Source: BOG-908 sp965198915 (lineage in GTDB: Bacteria; Pseudomonadota; Alphaproteobacteria; Acetobacterales; Acetobacteraceae). Taken from it: a DNA stretch of 64,000 nucleotides. The notes under the pieces are model-generated. The model was given only the letters and a program-made list of their open reading frames with translations. It made no database searches and had not been told where the DNA came from. Shown here piece after piece: positions 7,451-16,689 of the stretch. The DNA lies in contig CBDAQC010000004.1 of NCBI GenBank assembly GCA_965198915.1, forward strand, positions 310,001 through 374,000, in the 5' to 3' direction. Within the stretch, counting starts at the first letter, position 1. Every line of letters begins with the position of its first letter. Both the position numbers and the translations under genes were made by a program.

Positions 7451-8967
7451 AACGCCGCGCACCGCTGGTTGCCCGGTCGTGGCGGCCAGGGCGCCCGGGG
7501 CGCCTGATATTGGCCGCTCTCCTGTGCCTCGATTGTTGTGCGCTGGGGCCTGACTTCCATCGCTCCACAACCGCTCTGCCGGCCGCAGACGGGGCGGCCG
7601 GATACGGGGCGGGCGGCGGTGCGGGCGAAGGCGCGCAACACCTGCACTCCGGCGGCGACGTGCCCGGCGCCTGGTGGGAGGCGTTCGGCTCGCCCGAACT
7701 GACGGCGCTGGTTAACCAGGCGCTGCGCAGCAACCCGACGACGGAGGCAGCCGCCCATGCGCTCGGCCAGGCGCGCGAGCTGGCCCTGGCGCAGGCCGGC
7801 ACGCTGTTTCCCACGCTGAGCGGCGCAGCCGGGCGCGCGCGCGAGGAACTGCCGCAATCCTACCAGCAGGCCGGGCTGCCGGCCGAACTGTTCAGCCAGT
7901 ACAATGCCCAGCTCAACCTGTCCTACACGCTCGACGTCTGGGGTGGCCTCCGCCGCGCCGTCGAGCAGCAGGGCGCAGCGGCGGACTACCAGCGCTTCCA
8001 GCTCGAGGCCAATAACCTCAGCCTCAGCGCCGGCATGGTGCTGGGCGTCATCCAAGCGGCGTCCCTGCAGGACCAGATCGAAGCGCAGACGCGGCTGATC
8101 GGGTTTGAGGAAAAGCAGCTCGAAACGGTGCGCCGCCAGTTCGCGCTGGGCGCCGCCAACGGCACCGACCTGGCTACCCAGACGGCACAGGTGGCCCAGG
8201 CGCATACAGTGCTGCTGCCGCTGACGACGCAGCTCAACCAGGCGCACGATCAAATAGCCGCCCTGCTCGGGCGCGCGCCGGGCGATGTCGCCATCCCGCG
8301 CTTCGGCCTTTCCATGCTCACGCTGCCACCGGACGTGCCGCTGAGCCTGCCCGCCGCCCTGCTCGTGCAGCGGCCCGACATTCGCGCGGCGGAAGCGACG
8401 CTGCACCTCCAGACCGCCGCGTTGGGCGTCGCCATCGCCCAGCGCCTGCCGAACGTGACGCTGAGCGCCGCCGTCGGCACGTCGGCCGGAGACCTGCACC
8501 AACTGTTCAGCCCGACGACGGGGCTGTGGTCGCTGGTGACGCAGGCGGTGCAACCGATCTTCGACGCTGGCCAGCTGCTGCACAGGCAGCGCGCGCAAGC
8601 CGAAGCCGTGCGGCAGGCCGCCGCGCTGTGGCGCGACACCACCGTGCACGCGTTCCAGAACGTGGCAGACATCCTCGCCGCCCTCCGGAACGACGCAATG
8701 GACCTGCGTTACGCGCAGCAGGCCGAGCAGGCGGCGCGGCAAGGCCTCTCGCTGGCCAGCCTGCAATTCAGTCTCGGCGGCGTCTCCTATCTGACCGTGC
8801 TCAACGCCGAGCAGGTCGCGCAAGGCGCCATCCTCACGTTGATCCACGCCCGCGCCGCGCGCCTCAGCGACACCGCCCTGCTGTTCCAGGCGCTCGGCGG
8901 CGGCTGGTGGAACCGCCGCGACCTGCCGCGCCCGCCGTCGGGCCTGCGGAGCGCGGCACTGCCATGA
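7447..8967 (+). CDS. outer-membrane efflux lipoprotein, NodT/OprM (RND) family
   Basis: A 506-residue outer-membrane factor. The GTG start overlaps the preceding stop (GTGA), and a hydrophobic leader ends in LCLDCCALGPDF, where a Cys before ALGPDF matches the CAVGPDY lipobox of NodT-type proteins. The W-W-x-x-F-x-x-P-E-L segment (AWWEAFGSPELTALV) and two long-helix repeats typical of TolC-like trimers follow (residues about 60-270 and 270-480). The C-terminal repeat contains RPDIRAAEATLH. It would form the channel through which the RND pump expels substrate. An upstream in-frame ATG at 7303 lies deep in the previous gene and is rejected. Confidence 0.92.
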   Translation: MKRRAPLVARSWRPGRPGRLILAALLCLDCCALGPDFHRSTTALPAADGAAGYGAGGGAGEGAQHLHSGGDVPGAWWEAFGSPELTALVNQALRSNPTTEAAAHALGQARELALAQAGTLFPTLSGAAGRAREELPQSYQQAGLPAELFSQYNAQLNLSYTLDVWGGLRRAVEQQGAAADYQRFQLEANNLSLSAGMVLGVIQAASLQDQIEAQTRLIGFEEKQLETVRRQFALGAANGTDLATQTAQVAQAHTVLLPLTTQLNQAHDQIAALLGRAPGDVAIPRFGLSMLTLPPDVPLSLPAALLVQRPDIRAAEATLHLQTAALGVAIAQRLPNVTLSAAVGTSAGDLHQLFSPTTGLWSLVTQAVQPIFDAGQLLHRQRAQAEAVRQAAALWRDTTVHAFQNVADILAALRNDAMDLRYAQQAEQAARQGLSLASLQFSLGGVSYLTVLNAEQVAQGAILTLIHARAARLSDTALLFQALGGGWWNRRDLPRPPSGLRSAALP

Positions 8968-8990
8968 CCACGATCATTGAGGACCCCACC

Positions 8991-10112
8991 ATGACCCGGA
9001 CACGCGGCCTGCTCCTCCTGACATGCGCGGGCGGCCTTGCCGCTGCGGCCGCCCTGCTGGTGCTGCGCTCCGGGACGTCGCTGGCCAAGGCCCAGGCGCC
9101 GGCCGCCGAAAAGGCGCAGACGGTCTCCGACCTGGCGGTGGCGCAGGAGCCCTGGCACACGCGGCTGAAGGCCTACGGGCAGGTCCGCGCCGTGCAAGGT
9201 GCCGACCTGTCCTCACAGGTGTCCGGCATCGTCGAGGAGATCGGCTTCCAGTCCGGCGACACCGTGCGCGCCGGGACCGTGCTGCTGCGGCTGCGCCCCT
9301 ACGACGATCCCGCCAAGCTGGCCCAGCTGCAGGCAGAAGTCGGCCTGTATGCCGCCACGCTGGCGCGCGACCAGAAACAGTTCGGCGCGCAGGCCATCAG
9401 CCGTGCCACGCTGGACCTGGACACCGCCAACCTGCGCAGCTTCCAGGCGCAGGTCTCCGCCCAAATGCAGGCGATCGACGAGAAGATCGTGCGCGCGCCA
9501 TTCGACGGCAGGCTGGGGCTGCGGCAGGTCGATCTGGGCCAGTACATCGGTGCCGGCACGCCCGTGGTGAACCTGCAGGCGCTCGATCCGGTCTATGTCG
9601 ATTTCAACGTGGCGCAGCAGCAGCTCGGCCGCATCGTGCCCGGGCAACTCGTCAGCATCAGCGTGGATGCCTGGCCCGGCCGCATCTTCCAGGGCCGTGT
9701 GGCGGCCATCGACAACCGTGTGGAGGCGCAGAGCCGCATGGCGTCGGTGCGCGCGAGCCTGGACAACAAAACCCACGCGCTGCTGCCCGGCATGTTTGCG
9801 GTCGTCTCGCTAGAGGTGGGCGGCGCGCGCCAGATGCTGAGCGTGCCGCAGGCGGCCATCAGCTTCAACCCTTACGGCAACTTCGTCTTCGTCGTGCAGC
9901 AGCAGGCAGGATCGGGCGCGCTGACCGCCACGTCGCGCGTGGTGGAGCTTGGCGAGAAGCGGGGCGACCGCGTGGTGGTGGTGGCCGGCCTCCGGCCTGG
10001 CGAGCGCGTGGTGACGGCAGGGCAGTTGAAGCTGCACGACGGAGCGGCGGTGCGCATCGACAACAGCGTGCAGCCGGAAAACAGCCTCTCGCCCGATCCG
10101 GTCGATGAGTGA
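8991..10112 (+). CDS. RND efflux membrane-fusion (periplasmic adaptor) protein
   Basis: A 373-residue HlyD/AcrA-type adaptor. An N-terminal hydrophobic anchor (GLLLLTCAGGLAAAAALLVL) is followed by a barrel-sandwich half-motif (GIVEEIGFQSGDTVRAGTVL), an alpha-hairpin (LAQLQAEVGLYAATLARDQK), and the second lipoyl half with IVRAPFDGRLGLRQVDLGQY. A beta-barrel and membrane-proximal domain end in GLRPGERVVTAGQLKL. I prefer ATG 8991, with GAGG 8 bp upstream, to ATG 8964, which overlaps the outer-membrane gene stop. It sits between the outer-membrane factor and the pump, completing a tripartite system. There are 191 bp before the pump gene, long for this operon. Confidence 0.92.
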   Translation: MTRTRGLLLLTCAGGLAAAAALLVLRSGTSLAKAQAPAAEKAQTVSDLAVAQEPWHTRLKAYGQVRAVQGADLSSQVSGIVEEIGFQSGDTVRAGTVLLRLRPYDDPAKLAQLQAEVGLYAATLARDQKQFGAQAISRATLDLDTANLRSFQAQVSAQMQAIDEKIVRAPFDGRLGLRQVDLGQYIGAGTPVVNLQALDPVYVDFNVAQQQLGRIVPGQLVSISVDAWPGRIFQGRVAAIDNRVEAQSRMASVRASLDNKTHALLPGMFAVVSLEVGGARQMLSVPQAAISFNPYGNFVFVVQQQAGSGALTATSRVVELGEKRGDRVVVVAGLRPGERVVTAGQLKLHDGAAVRIDNSVQPENSLSPDPVDE

Positions 10113-10303
10113 TCGCAAGGTGTGAAGGAACGCCTTCGTCCGCAACGAGACCACACGCTTCCGCTTGGGTGGTTGCGGACGCTGAACCGGCACGTCCCCG
10201 GCAACGCGCACCCGGCGGAGACAGAAGTTTTCTGGTCCTTCGTTCAAAGAAGGACTGCTTGCCTTCGAGACCCGAGGGCCGACCCTGATCGCGAGCACAC
10301 ACC

Positions 10304-13300
10304 ATGCGCCTGACTGACATCTTCATTCAACGTCCCGTGCTGTCCTGCGTCGTGTCCATCCTGGTGCTGGTGTTCGGCCTGCGTGCCGGGCGGTTCCTGC
10401 CGGTCGAGCAGTTCCCTCACACGATCAGCGGCGAGGTTGAGATCGAAACCGCGTATTACGGCGCGGACCCGGCCACCGTCGCCGGCTTCGTCACCACGCC
10501 GCTGGAAGGCAAGATCAGCCAGGCGGAGGGCATCGACTACGTGACGTCGAGTTCGACCAGCGGGTTGTCCGACATCACCGTGCACCTCAAGCTGAACTAC
10601 GATCCTCCGCGAGCGCTCGCCGAGATACAATCCTACGTCACGGCTGCGTCCGCACAGTTCCCGCCCGGCGTGCAGCTTCCCTCCATCACCCTTCAGGCTG
10701 CCGGCGAGCCCATCCTGTCGCTGACGCTCTACAGCGATGCGGTGAGCGCGCCACAGGTGGGCGATTACGTGCAGCGCATCGTGGTCCCCAGATTGCAGGC
10801 CGTGCCCGGCGTGCAGACGGTGCGCTTCTCGCCGCGCTTCAACATGGTCATGCGCGTGTGGACGGACCCGGACCGGCTGGCGACCTTCGGCCTGACGCCA
10901 GGCGACGTGTGGGCCGCGCTGTCGAACAACAACCTGATCACCGCGGTCGGCAATACGCTGGGCGCGTCCACCATGGTCAACCTGGACGTCAACTCCAGCC
11001 TGCACACGGTGGCAGAGTTCGAGTCGCTGGTCGTCCGGCAGGCTGGCGCACGCATCGTCCGCCTGGGCGACGTGGCGCGCGTGGCCTTCGGGTCGGACCC
11101 GGATGACGAGCACGACATCAACAACGGACACACAAGCATCCACCTCAGCGTCCGGCCGAACCCGGCGGCCGACACGCTCGCCGTGGCCCACGCGCTTGAA
11201 CAGCAGGTGACCGACCTGCGCCGCCAGCTGCCGGCGACGTTCCACGTCGTCATCGTCGATAATGCCGCCGACTTCATCCGCGCTTCGATCCGCGAGGTGC
11301 TCGTGACCTTGGCGGAGTCGCTGGCCATCGTGGCCGGCGTCGTCTTCGCCTTTCTCGGCTCGCCGCGTTCGGTGTTGATACCGCTCGTCACCATCCCGCT
11401 CTCGCTGATCGGCACGCTCGCGGCGATGGCGGCCCTGGGGTTCTCGATCAACCTGCTGACGCTGCTTGCCCTGGTGTTGGCGATCGGCCTGGTCGTGGAC
11501 GACGCGATCATCGTCGTGGAGAACGTCAACCGGCACCTTGCAGGCGGGTACGGGCCGCTGCAGGCGGCCTCGCTTGCCGCGTACGAGCTCGCCCAGCCGA
11601 TCCTTGCCATGACGGTCGTGCTGATAGCCGCATTCGCGCCGCTGGGCCTGCAAGGTGGCCTGACCGGCGCCCTGTTCGTCCAGTTTGCCTTTACGCTGGC
11701 GGGTGCGGTGATGATCTCCGCCCTGCTGGCGCTCACCCTCTCGCCGATGATGAGTTCACGCCTGCTGCACGCCCGCCTGGCCGGCCAGGCGGGCGGGTTT
11801 TTCGACCGGGTGGAGAGGCTGAGCGAACGGCTGGTCGAATGGACGCAGCGCGCCTATCTCGCGGGCCTGCGGCGCACGTTGCGCCTGCAGGGAACGGTGC
11901 TCGCCGCCGCACTGGTGATGCTCGGCAGCACGTGGTTCTTCACCACGCACGCGCGCCACGAACTCTCTCCGAAGGAGGACACGGGATCTTTGGAGATTTC
12001 GGGCAGCGGCGCCCCGAACAGCACCGCCGACGCGCTGGCGCGCTACGAACCCGCGATCAGCGCGATCTACGACGCCGTTCCGGAAGCCAGGCACTACTAC
12101 CACGTCGATGAGGCGCCGAACGTCGAAGGCGGCCTCGACCTGGTTGATTGGGGCAAGCGGTCGCGCAGCGTGTTCACCATCGGCGACGAGGTTGAAGACA
12201 AGCTCTCGCGCGTTGCAGGATTGGACATGGCCGCCTACGTACCGCCCTACCTGCCCGGCGCGGACGGCCTGCCGATCGGTTTCGTCCTGCAAAGCGCAGG
12301 CAGCTTCCAGCAGCTCGGCGCCGTGTCCGATGCGTTCCTGGCCCGGGTACGGGCGAGCGGGCTGTTCGTCTACGCGGAGAAAGACCTCAAGATCGACCAG
12401 CCGCAATCCACCATCGTTATCGACCGCGCCAAGCTGTCGCTGACCGGGCTCACGCTGAGCGACGTCGGCACGTCGTTGAACGCCATGCTCGGCGGCAGCT
12501 ACACCGGCTACTTCTCCACCGACCAGCGGTCCTACAAGCTGGAGCCGCTGGCGATGCGCCGGTTCCGGCTCAACACGGACCAAGTGCTGGATTATCCGAT
12601 CAAGTCCATCGGCGGCGTCGTGGTCACGTTGCGCTCAGTGGCCCACGTGGCCGACAGCGTGGTGCCTGAATCGATCGCGCATTTCCAGCAGCTCAGCGCC
12701 ACCACGATCAGCGCGCTGCCCGCGCCGGGCGTAACGCAAGGCCAGGCCTACGACTACCTGCACGACCTCGCCGCGCAGATGCTGCCGGCGGGCTACGGCA
12801 CCGACACGGTGGGCTCGCTGCGTCAATTCGTTCGCGAGACAGGCGGGTTCGCGGAGACCTTCGCCCTGGCCGCCGTCGTCACCTACCTCGCTCTGGCCGC
12901 GTTGTTCGAGAGCTTCCGCGACCCGCTGATCATCCTGGTCTCCGTGCCGCTGTCGCTGGCCGGCGCACTGCTGTTCGTCTGGCTCGGCGTGGGCGGCGCC
13001 AGCCTCAACCTGTTTACCGAGGTGGGGCTGGTCACGCTGATGGGCCTCATCAGCAAACACGGCATCCTGATCGTGCAGGTGGCCAAGGAGGGCCAGGCTT
13101 CGGGCCTGCCCAAGCTGGACGCGATCCTGCGCGCCTGCAGCCTGCGCCTTCGGCCAATCCTGATGACGACGGCGGCGATGGTGCTGGGCGTGCTGCCGCT
13201 CGTCCTGGCGACGGGTGCCGGTGCGGCGTCGCGCTTCGTCATGGGGCTCGTGATCGCCGCTGGCCTGTCGATCGGCACCCTGTTCACGCTGTTCGTATTG

Positions 13301-13387
13301 CCTGCCGTGTACATGCTGCTCGCCTCTGAACGCATTGCGGTGCAGGTGCCTTTGGAGAGGGTGTCTGCTTTGGCGAGTTTAGGCTGA
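10304..13387 (+). CDS. RND efflux pump, inner-membrane transporter (HAE-1/AcrB-MdtB type)
   Basis: A 1027-residue resistance-nodulation-division pump of normal length. It starts MRLTDIFIQRPVLSCVVSIL, the usual first helix. A large periplasmic loop follows TM1, then TM2-6 with the proton-relay Asp pair in GLVVDDAIIVVENV (about residue 400). A second periplasmic loop and TM8-12 contain the repeated segment TEVGLVTLMGLISKHGILIV. The DD pair in TM4 is typical of proton-driven drug/hydrophobe exporters rather than heavy-metal pumps. It is the last gene of the operon that probably starts at the sigma-54 promoter at 4158, although a separate promoter in the 191-bp gap is possible. Confidence 0.95.
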   Translation: MRLTDIFIQRPVLSCVVSILVLVFGLRAGRFLPVEQFPHTISGEVEIETAYYGADPATVAGFVTTPLEGKISQAEGIDYVTSSSTSGLSDITVHLKLNYDPPRALAEIQSYVTAASAQFPPGVQLPSITLQAAGEPILSLTLYSDAVSAPQVGDYVQRIVVPRLQAVPGVQTVRFSPRFNMVMRVWTDPDRLATFGLTPGDVWAALSNNNLITAVGNTLGASTMVNLDVNSSLHTVAEFESLVVRQAGARIVRLGDVARVAFGSDPDDEHDINNGHTSIHLSVRPNPAADTLAVAHALEQQVTDLRRQLPATFHVVIVDNAADFIRASIREVLVTLAESLAIVAGVVFAFLGSPRSVLIPLVTIPLSLIGTLAAMAALGFSINLLTLLALVLAIGLVVDDAIIVVENVNRHLAGGYGPLQAASLAAYELAQPILAMTVVLIAAFAPLGLQGGLTGALFVQFAFTLAGAVMISALLALTLSPMMSSRLLHARLAGQAGGFFDRVERLSERLVEWTQRAYLAGLRRTLRLQGTVLAAALVMLGSTWFFTTHARHELSPKEDTGSLEISGSGAPNSTADALARYEPAISAIYDAVPEARHYYHVDEAPNVEGGLDLVDWGKRSRSVFTIGDEVEDKLSRVAGLDMAAYVPPYLPGADGLPIGFVLQSAGSFQQLGAVSDAFLARVRASGLFVYAEKDLKIDQPQSTIVIDRAKLSLTGLTLSDVGTSLNAMLGGSYTGYFSTDQRSYKLEPLAMRRFRLNTDQVLDYPIKSIGGVVVTLRSVAHVADSVVPESIAHFQQLSATTISALPAPGVTQGQAYDYLHDLAAQMLPAGYGTDTVGSLRQFVRETGGFAETFALAAVVTYLALAALFESFRDPLIILVSVPLSLAGALLFVWLGVGGASLNLFTEVGLVTLMGLISKHGILIVQVAKEGQASGLPKLDAILRACSLRLRPILMTTAAMVLGVLPLVLATGAGAASRFVMGLVIAAGLSIGTLFTLFVLPAVYMLLASERIAVQVPLERVSALASLG

Positions 13388-13510
13388 CCAGGATCGCGTC
13401 GCCCGAAACACTTTGTTCTGCGGTTGAACGTTCTTCGCCAGCTCCAAGACAATTCGATCAAGGTTGCGGTGATCGGCTAGAGTCGCAAGCATCCGCGCCA
13501 AGCGCCTGCA

Positions 13511-13610
13511 TCGGCGGTTCGTCACTGCAGAACAGCCAGTGCGCGAGCGGCGGCACGGCAACACCATCGGTCGGCGCCACGCTCGGCAAGCCGGTCATCG
13601 AGAGGAGCGC
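13511..13610 (-). pseudogene. fragment of a MaoC/HTD2-like dehydratase N-terminus
   Basis: The minus strand reads ALLSMTGLPSVAPTDG then VAVPPLAHWLFCSDEPP, resembling the GDPLPPLWHWLYFLP signature of two-domain MaoC-like (mesaconyl-CoA hydratase/HTD2-type) dehydratases. The frame ends soon after in unrelated residues, and the catalytic hot-dog domain is missing. A remnant of about 33 codons. Confidence 0.45.
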
Positions 13611-13970
13611 GTTGACAGGTCCCCACGTGATGAAGTCTCCGGTGATCAAACTGCGCCCGGCATGTCTCCCGCGCCCGGCTTCCCGCATATCGACACGAGG
13701 CAACGGTCATCCCCAAGGCGATCTACGAGACCGCGGTGCAGGACCCGAACTTCGATTACCCGACGCGCTTCCCACTGCGCGGCGTGATGTCCTTCAAGTC
13801 CGCGCGCCCTGATCCGGTTGGGAACGGCGGACCCGCCGCTTCTCGGGTCAATGTCCCAAGGACGCGATTGGGCGCTTTGCGCGGCTGGAAGTCTGGTGTT
13901 TGGGCGCCCGGTTCGCAGCACGATCCGGTCTCCCGAACGGATCTTACTGCGGAAGGCGGGCGTGACCCGG

Positions 13971-14090
13971 TCAGGCGGTGGTCAGGCCCGCCGAGATCAT
14001 CAGGCGGCGCACGGCCGGGTCCACCAGCATCCGCTCGTGACGAGTAAGGACGGCGAGATGCGTGCGCAACCAATCCTTCAACGGTGCCAC
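13971..14090 (-). pseudogene. C-terminal remnant of an unidentified protein
   Basis: On the minus strand a frame of about 38 codons with a protein-like composition ends at a stop at 13971-13973 (VAPLKDWLRTHLAVLTRHE, then RMLVDPAVRRLMISAGLTTA). No start codon or upstream domain can be linked to it. Probably the tail of a deleted gene. Confidence 0.35.
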
Positions 14091-14255
14091 GGCCGAGCTC
14101 AGGCACCTCCGGATTGGAAGCTGCCCACTTTGCCCCTGAGCTCATTGACGCCACCCTCCTCCAATCGTCGCGGCCCGCAAGAGCAGTCGCCGACTCCGCT
14201 GGAGTGCACCGCACGACGAGTGCCCGAATTAACGCTTGCGGGGCGATGGGTCTCA

Positions 14256-14840
14256 TCAAGTAGCTTGACTGCGGTCAATGACCGCGAACGGCTTCGTGTG
14301 CCTTCGACCATCAATGACGAATGTCGCCTTGTGCATCCTCCGTGGCTCGATGCCCTTCGTTCTGAGGACTGCATCGATCTTCGCGCCGAAAGCGAGTTGG
14401 TCGGCCCCATCTTCGGGGATCGGCACGTGCGACCGCCTCAACGGCGTGCTGCTTGCCCTAGCCGGTCCAACGATATCGGCTTTCATGGCCTCGATGAAGT
14501 CCTCGGGTATGTCGTCCACGGAGCCGCTGAATTCGACGTGGTCCTCATCCGGGAACGCCACGCGGATCACCTCCAGGCACCCGCCGTGGTCGGGAACCCA
14601 GGCCGCATCCAGCCACGCAATGCTTTCGAACGGATCCAACGGGTAGTAGCGCTGCCACATGGCGGGCGCGACGGACTCGATGCAGTTCGTGTGCGACAAT
14701 CCGCGGCCCGGATTGACGTGACCGAGCGCGAACAGGATGCGGTCACCCTCGCGCCGGTGCGTGACGTGGCATAGTCCAATCGCGCCCCAAGGAGCTACGA
14801 AGCGGACAGGCATTGATCGGTCGACCGCGAGCTTCGGCAT
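14256..14840 (-). CDS. hypothetical protein, unknown family
   Basis: A 194-residue protein. Of the possible starts I choose the ATG at 14840 because AGGAG lies 7 bases upstream and the sequence becomes protein-like there (MPKLAVDRSMPVRFVAPWG). The first half has aromatic-rich segments (HTNCIESVAPAMWQRYYPL, FESIAWLDAAWVPDHGG). The middle is acidic (VDDIPEDFIEAMKADIVG). The C-terminus ends in basic residues. There is no signal peptide or membrane helix. It lies 142 bp downstream of an XRE regulator on the same strand and may form a regulatory or toxin-antitoxin-like pair with it. That is only a positional argument; I recognise no toxin fold. Confidence 0.6.
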   Translation of the reverse strand: MPKLAVDRSMPVRFVAPWGAIGLCHVTHRREGDRILFALGHVNPGRGLSHTNCIESVAPAMWQRYYPLDPFESIAWLDAAWVPDHGGCLEVIRVAFPDEDHVEFSGSVDDIPEDFIEAMKADIVGPARASSTPLRRSHVPIPEDGADQLAFGAKIDAVLRTKGIEPRRMHKATFVIDGRRHTKPFAVIDRSQAT

Positions 14841-14982
14841 CGGACTGCTCCTGTTTGCGGGCCCGAATCGCAGCGGCCCGCCTCGCTGCATAACATGGTC
14901 GGCGTTAAATTCGCGACGCTGCAGACTGCATCGTTTGTCGATGCGTCGGCGCATCGCAGGCCGAACCGCTTGGGCCATCGTC

Positions 14983-15261
14983 TCAGGAGACCCGCCTTGG
15001 CGCCGTCCCGCGAGGTTTCCTGGGCTTCTTCATCGGGAGGACGGTGAGCTCGTCCAGTCCCGCCATTAAATCCGCGCTTCGGACACCCATGGCCCTCGCC
15101 AAGCGCAGCACGATCACAACGGTCGGATTGACCGTCCCGGCTTCCAATCCGCTGAGATATTGCTGGCTCACTTCGGAGAGCTCCTCCAGCCGCTCCTGGG
15201 TGAGACCCTTCTCGCGTCGGATTCGCGCGAGATTCAGGCCTACCAATGCTCCGGGCGTCAT
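14983..15261 (-). CDS. XRE-family DNA-binding protein
   Basis: A 92-residue protein with a Cro/C1-type helix-turn-helix over residues about 9-66 (LARIRREKGLTQERLEELSE, then SQQYLSGLEAGTVNPTVVIV) and a short basic tail (PMKKPRKPRGTAPRRVS). Small single-domain XRE proteins act as local repressors or antitoxins. The next gene on the same strand (14840-14256) is the obvious partner candidate. The ATG at 15261 lies near the TATATAGGTA-like sequence at 15300-15309, which may be part of its promoter. Confidence 0.85.
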   Translation of the reverse strand: MTPGALVGLNLARIRREKGLTQERLEELSEVSQQYLSGLEAGTVNPTVVIVLRLARAMGVRSADLMAGLDELTVLPMKKPRKPRGTAPRRVS

Positions 15262-15398
15262 ACCCCATCATCGGGCTTTACAGCGCCGAGGCTTACCAAC
15301 TATATAGGTAAAATCATGTCGCGTCCAGAACGCGTCGCTTCGTGACCCGACAGGCGGCCGATCGGGGCTGGCACCAGGCTTGCTGATGGGGTTTTCCA

Positions 15399-15851
15399 AT
15401 GACCGATCCGGGGGAGCACGTGCCCAGGTCACGCCGTCGGTTCATCGTGCGTGATCCGACGGCGGCGGCCGTCGCCGCGTTGGGGAGCGTACTGACAGGG
15501 TCGTTCACCGTTCCGGACGACCCGGACGGTGCACTCGTAGCGGCATGTCGCCGATACGTGCAGCTTGAACAGCGCAGGGCGGAGCTGGCTCGGAAGATCG
15601 GACCCGGCCTCAACGAGGGCGAGGTCGACCGGCAATCGAACGCTGCGTTTCGTTCGACCAGGGCAGTCTTGAGACGGATCGTGGAAACGCCCGCGACCAG
15701 CCTGGCGGGACATCGGGCGCGCGCCGCGGCCTTCCTAGCGTGGGACGACGGCGACCTGATGGGGAGGTCCGACGACCGAAGCTTTTCGGAGGACCGCATG
15801 CTGGCCGCCCTGGTCTTCGACCTCGTGAACAGTCCACGCAACGAGACATAG
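15399..15851 (+). CDS. hypothetical protein
   Basis: A 150-residue protein starting after a GATGGGG SD-like stretch. An Arg-rich N-terminus (PRSRRRFIVRDPTAAAVAAL) resembles neither a clear signal peptide nor a membrane helix. The centre has amphipathic helices (LVAACRRYVQLEQRRAELAR) that could form a coiled coil. The C-terminus is acidic and helical (SEDRMLAALVFDLVNS). Short proteins of this style are common, unnamed, in Acetobacteraceae and Methylobacterium-like genomes. Monocistronic, divergent from the XRE gene (138 bp). Confidence 0.6.
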   Translation: MTDPGEHVPRSRRRFIVRDPTAAAVAALGSVLTGSFTVPDDPDGALVAACRRYVQLEQRRAELARKIGPGLNEGEVDRQSNAAFRSTRAVLRRIVETPATSLAGHRARAAAFLAWDDGDLMGRSDDRSFSEDRMLAALVFDLVNSPRNET

Positions 15852-15978
15852 GATCACAGTAGTCATCAGGTTCGTGGCAGCCGGGGAGGTGGCCCAGGAC
15901 CGGGACGCGAGCCCGTCGTCGCAGAACGGAACCGACCGTGGCGAGGTGCACATTGTCGTCCTCGCCAGGGATGGCCGT

Positions 15979-16689
15979 TCAATCCGGCGGCCTCACCGAG
16001 CGGAGAATGGCAGCGAGTTCATCGGGCGCGGTCAGCATCGCGTCGTGGCCTGTTCTGATCTCGTAGTAGTCCCAGTCTGGCGATGCCTTCGCGTTAGCGG
16101 CGAAGCTGTCGAACAGAGCCATCGGATCGAGCGTCGAGCGAACGAACGTGCGGCGCGCCACGGGCGGGTTTTGAAGGCGAATTTTTTCGAAAAAACTCGC
16201 CATCGGGTGCTTCACCAGCTTCGCGCTGAAGCGTTCTTGCGCGTCGGCGTCCGCGAACGGCCCGAACTTAGACATCGGGAAGAAATTGCCGACCTGCCAA
16301 TCGCCATTCGCCGCCGCCAGGCTCGCTTGCGTCAGAGCCGGGCCCGCGTAGTCCGCAGCCGACATGCCGTCCGCCGGCACCGTGGCGTCGGTATAGACGA
16401 TGTGGGCGACGCGGCCGCTCAGCTTGTCAGCAGCGCCGGTGACCACCATGCCTGAGTAGCTGTGCCCGACCAGCACCACGTCATGCAAGTTCTCGCCCTC
16501 GATCACCTTAACGACGTCGCCGATATGCGTTGACAGGTTGGTTTGGGGCGTTGCGAGCTCGGTCTTCGCGCCTTGCCCAGTCAGATCGACAGCATGGACA
16601 GCATGTCCCTCGGCCTCAAGCACGCGTTGAACCCTTTCCCATGCCCAAGCGCCATGGAACGCGCCAGCCACCATTACGAACGTTGTCAT
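15979..16689 (-). CDS. alpha/beta hydrolase (EstC/MenH-like esterase)
   Basis: A 236-residue alpha/beta hydrolase. The start MTTFVMVAGAFHGAWAWERV puts the HG-type oxyanion segment at residues 10-14. The nucleophile elbow is GHSYSGM, and the late histidine lies in the TGHDAML segment. Such short proteins include plant-type hydroxynitrile lyase/methylesterase relatives and pyrethroid-hydrolysing EstC-like enzymes; the substrate cannot be told. The ATG overlaps the stop of the upstream membrane protein (ATGA), so it is co-translated with an operon headed by a DUF2892 protein and an ECF sigma factor. A longer start at 16806 is rejected because it lies inside that gene. Confidence 0.85.
   Translation of the reverse strand: MTTFVMVAGAFHGAWAWERVQRVLEAEGHAVHAVDLTGQGAKTELATPQTNLSTHIGDVVKVIEGENLHDVVLVGHSYSGMVVTGAADKLSGRVAHIVYTDATVPADGMSAADYAGPALTQASLAAANGDWQVGNFFPMSKFGPFADADAQERFSAKLVKHPMASFFEKIRLQNPPVARRTFVRSTLDPMALFDSFAANAKASPDWDYYEIRTGHDAMLTAPDELAAILRSVRPPD

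Larger units (their letters stand above)
13388..14255. other. decayed region with gene fragments
   Basis: Nearly 870 bp without an intact gene. Two minus-strand fragments are listed separately (13511-13610, 13971-14090). A plus-strand stretch near 13715-13800 (reading IPKAIYETAVQDPNFDYPTR) also looks protein-like, but I cannot assign it. Short fragments on both strands suggest deletions in former catabolic genes rather than a regulatory region. Confidence 0.5.

Noticed and set aside
7186..8847. A 553-codon minus-strand frame opposite the outer-membrane efflux gene
   Set aside because: Arg/Gln/His-rich composition and no family resemblance. The plus-strand NodT-type protein explains the region.
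10244..11653. A 469-codon minus-strand frame inside the RND pump gene
   Set aside because: His/Asp/Arg-rich mirror of a GC-rich coding strand; no start signal or domain.
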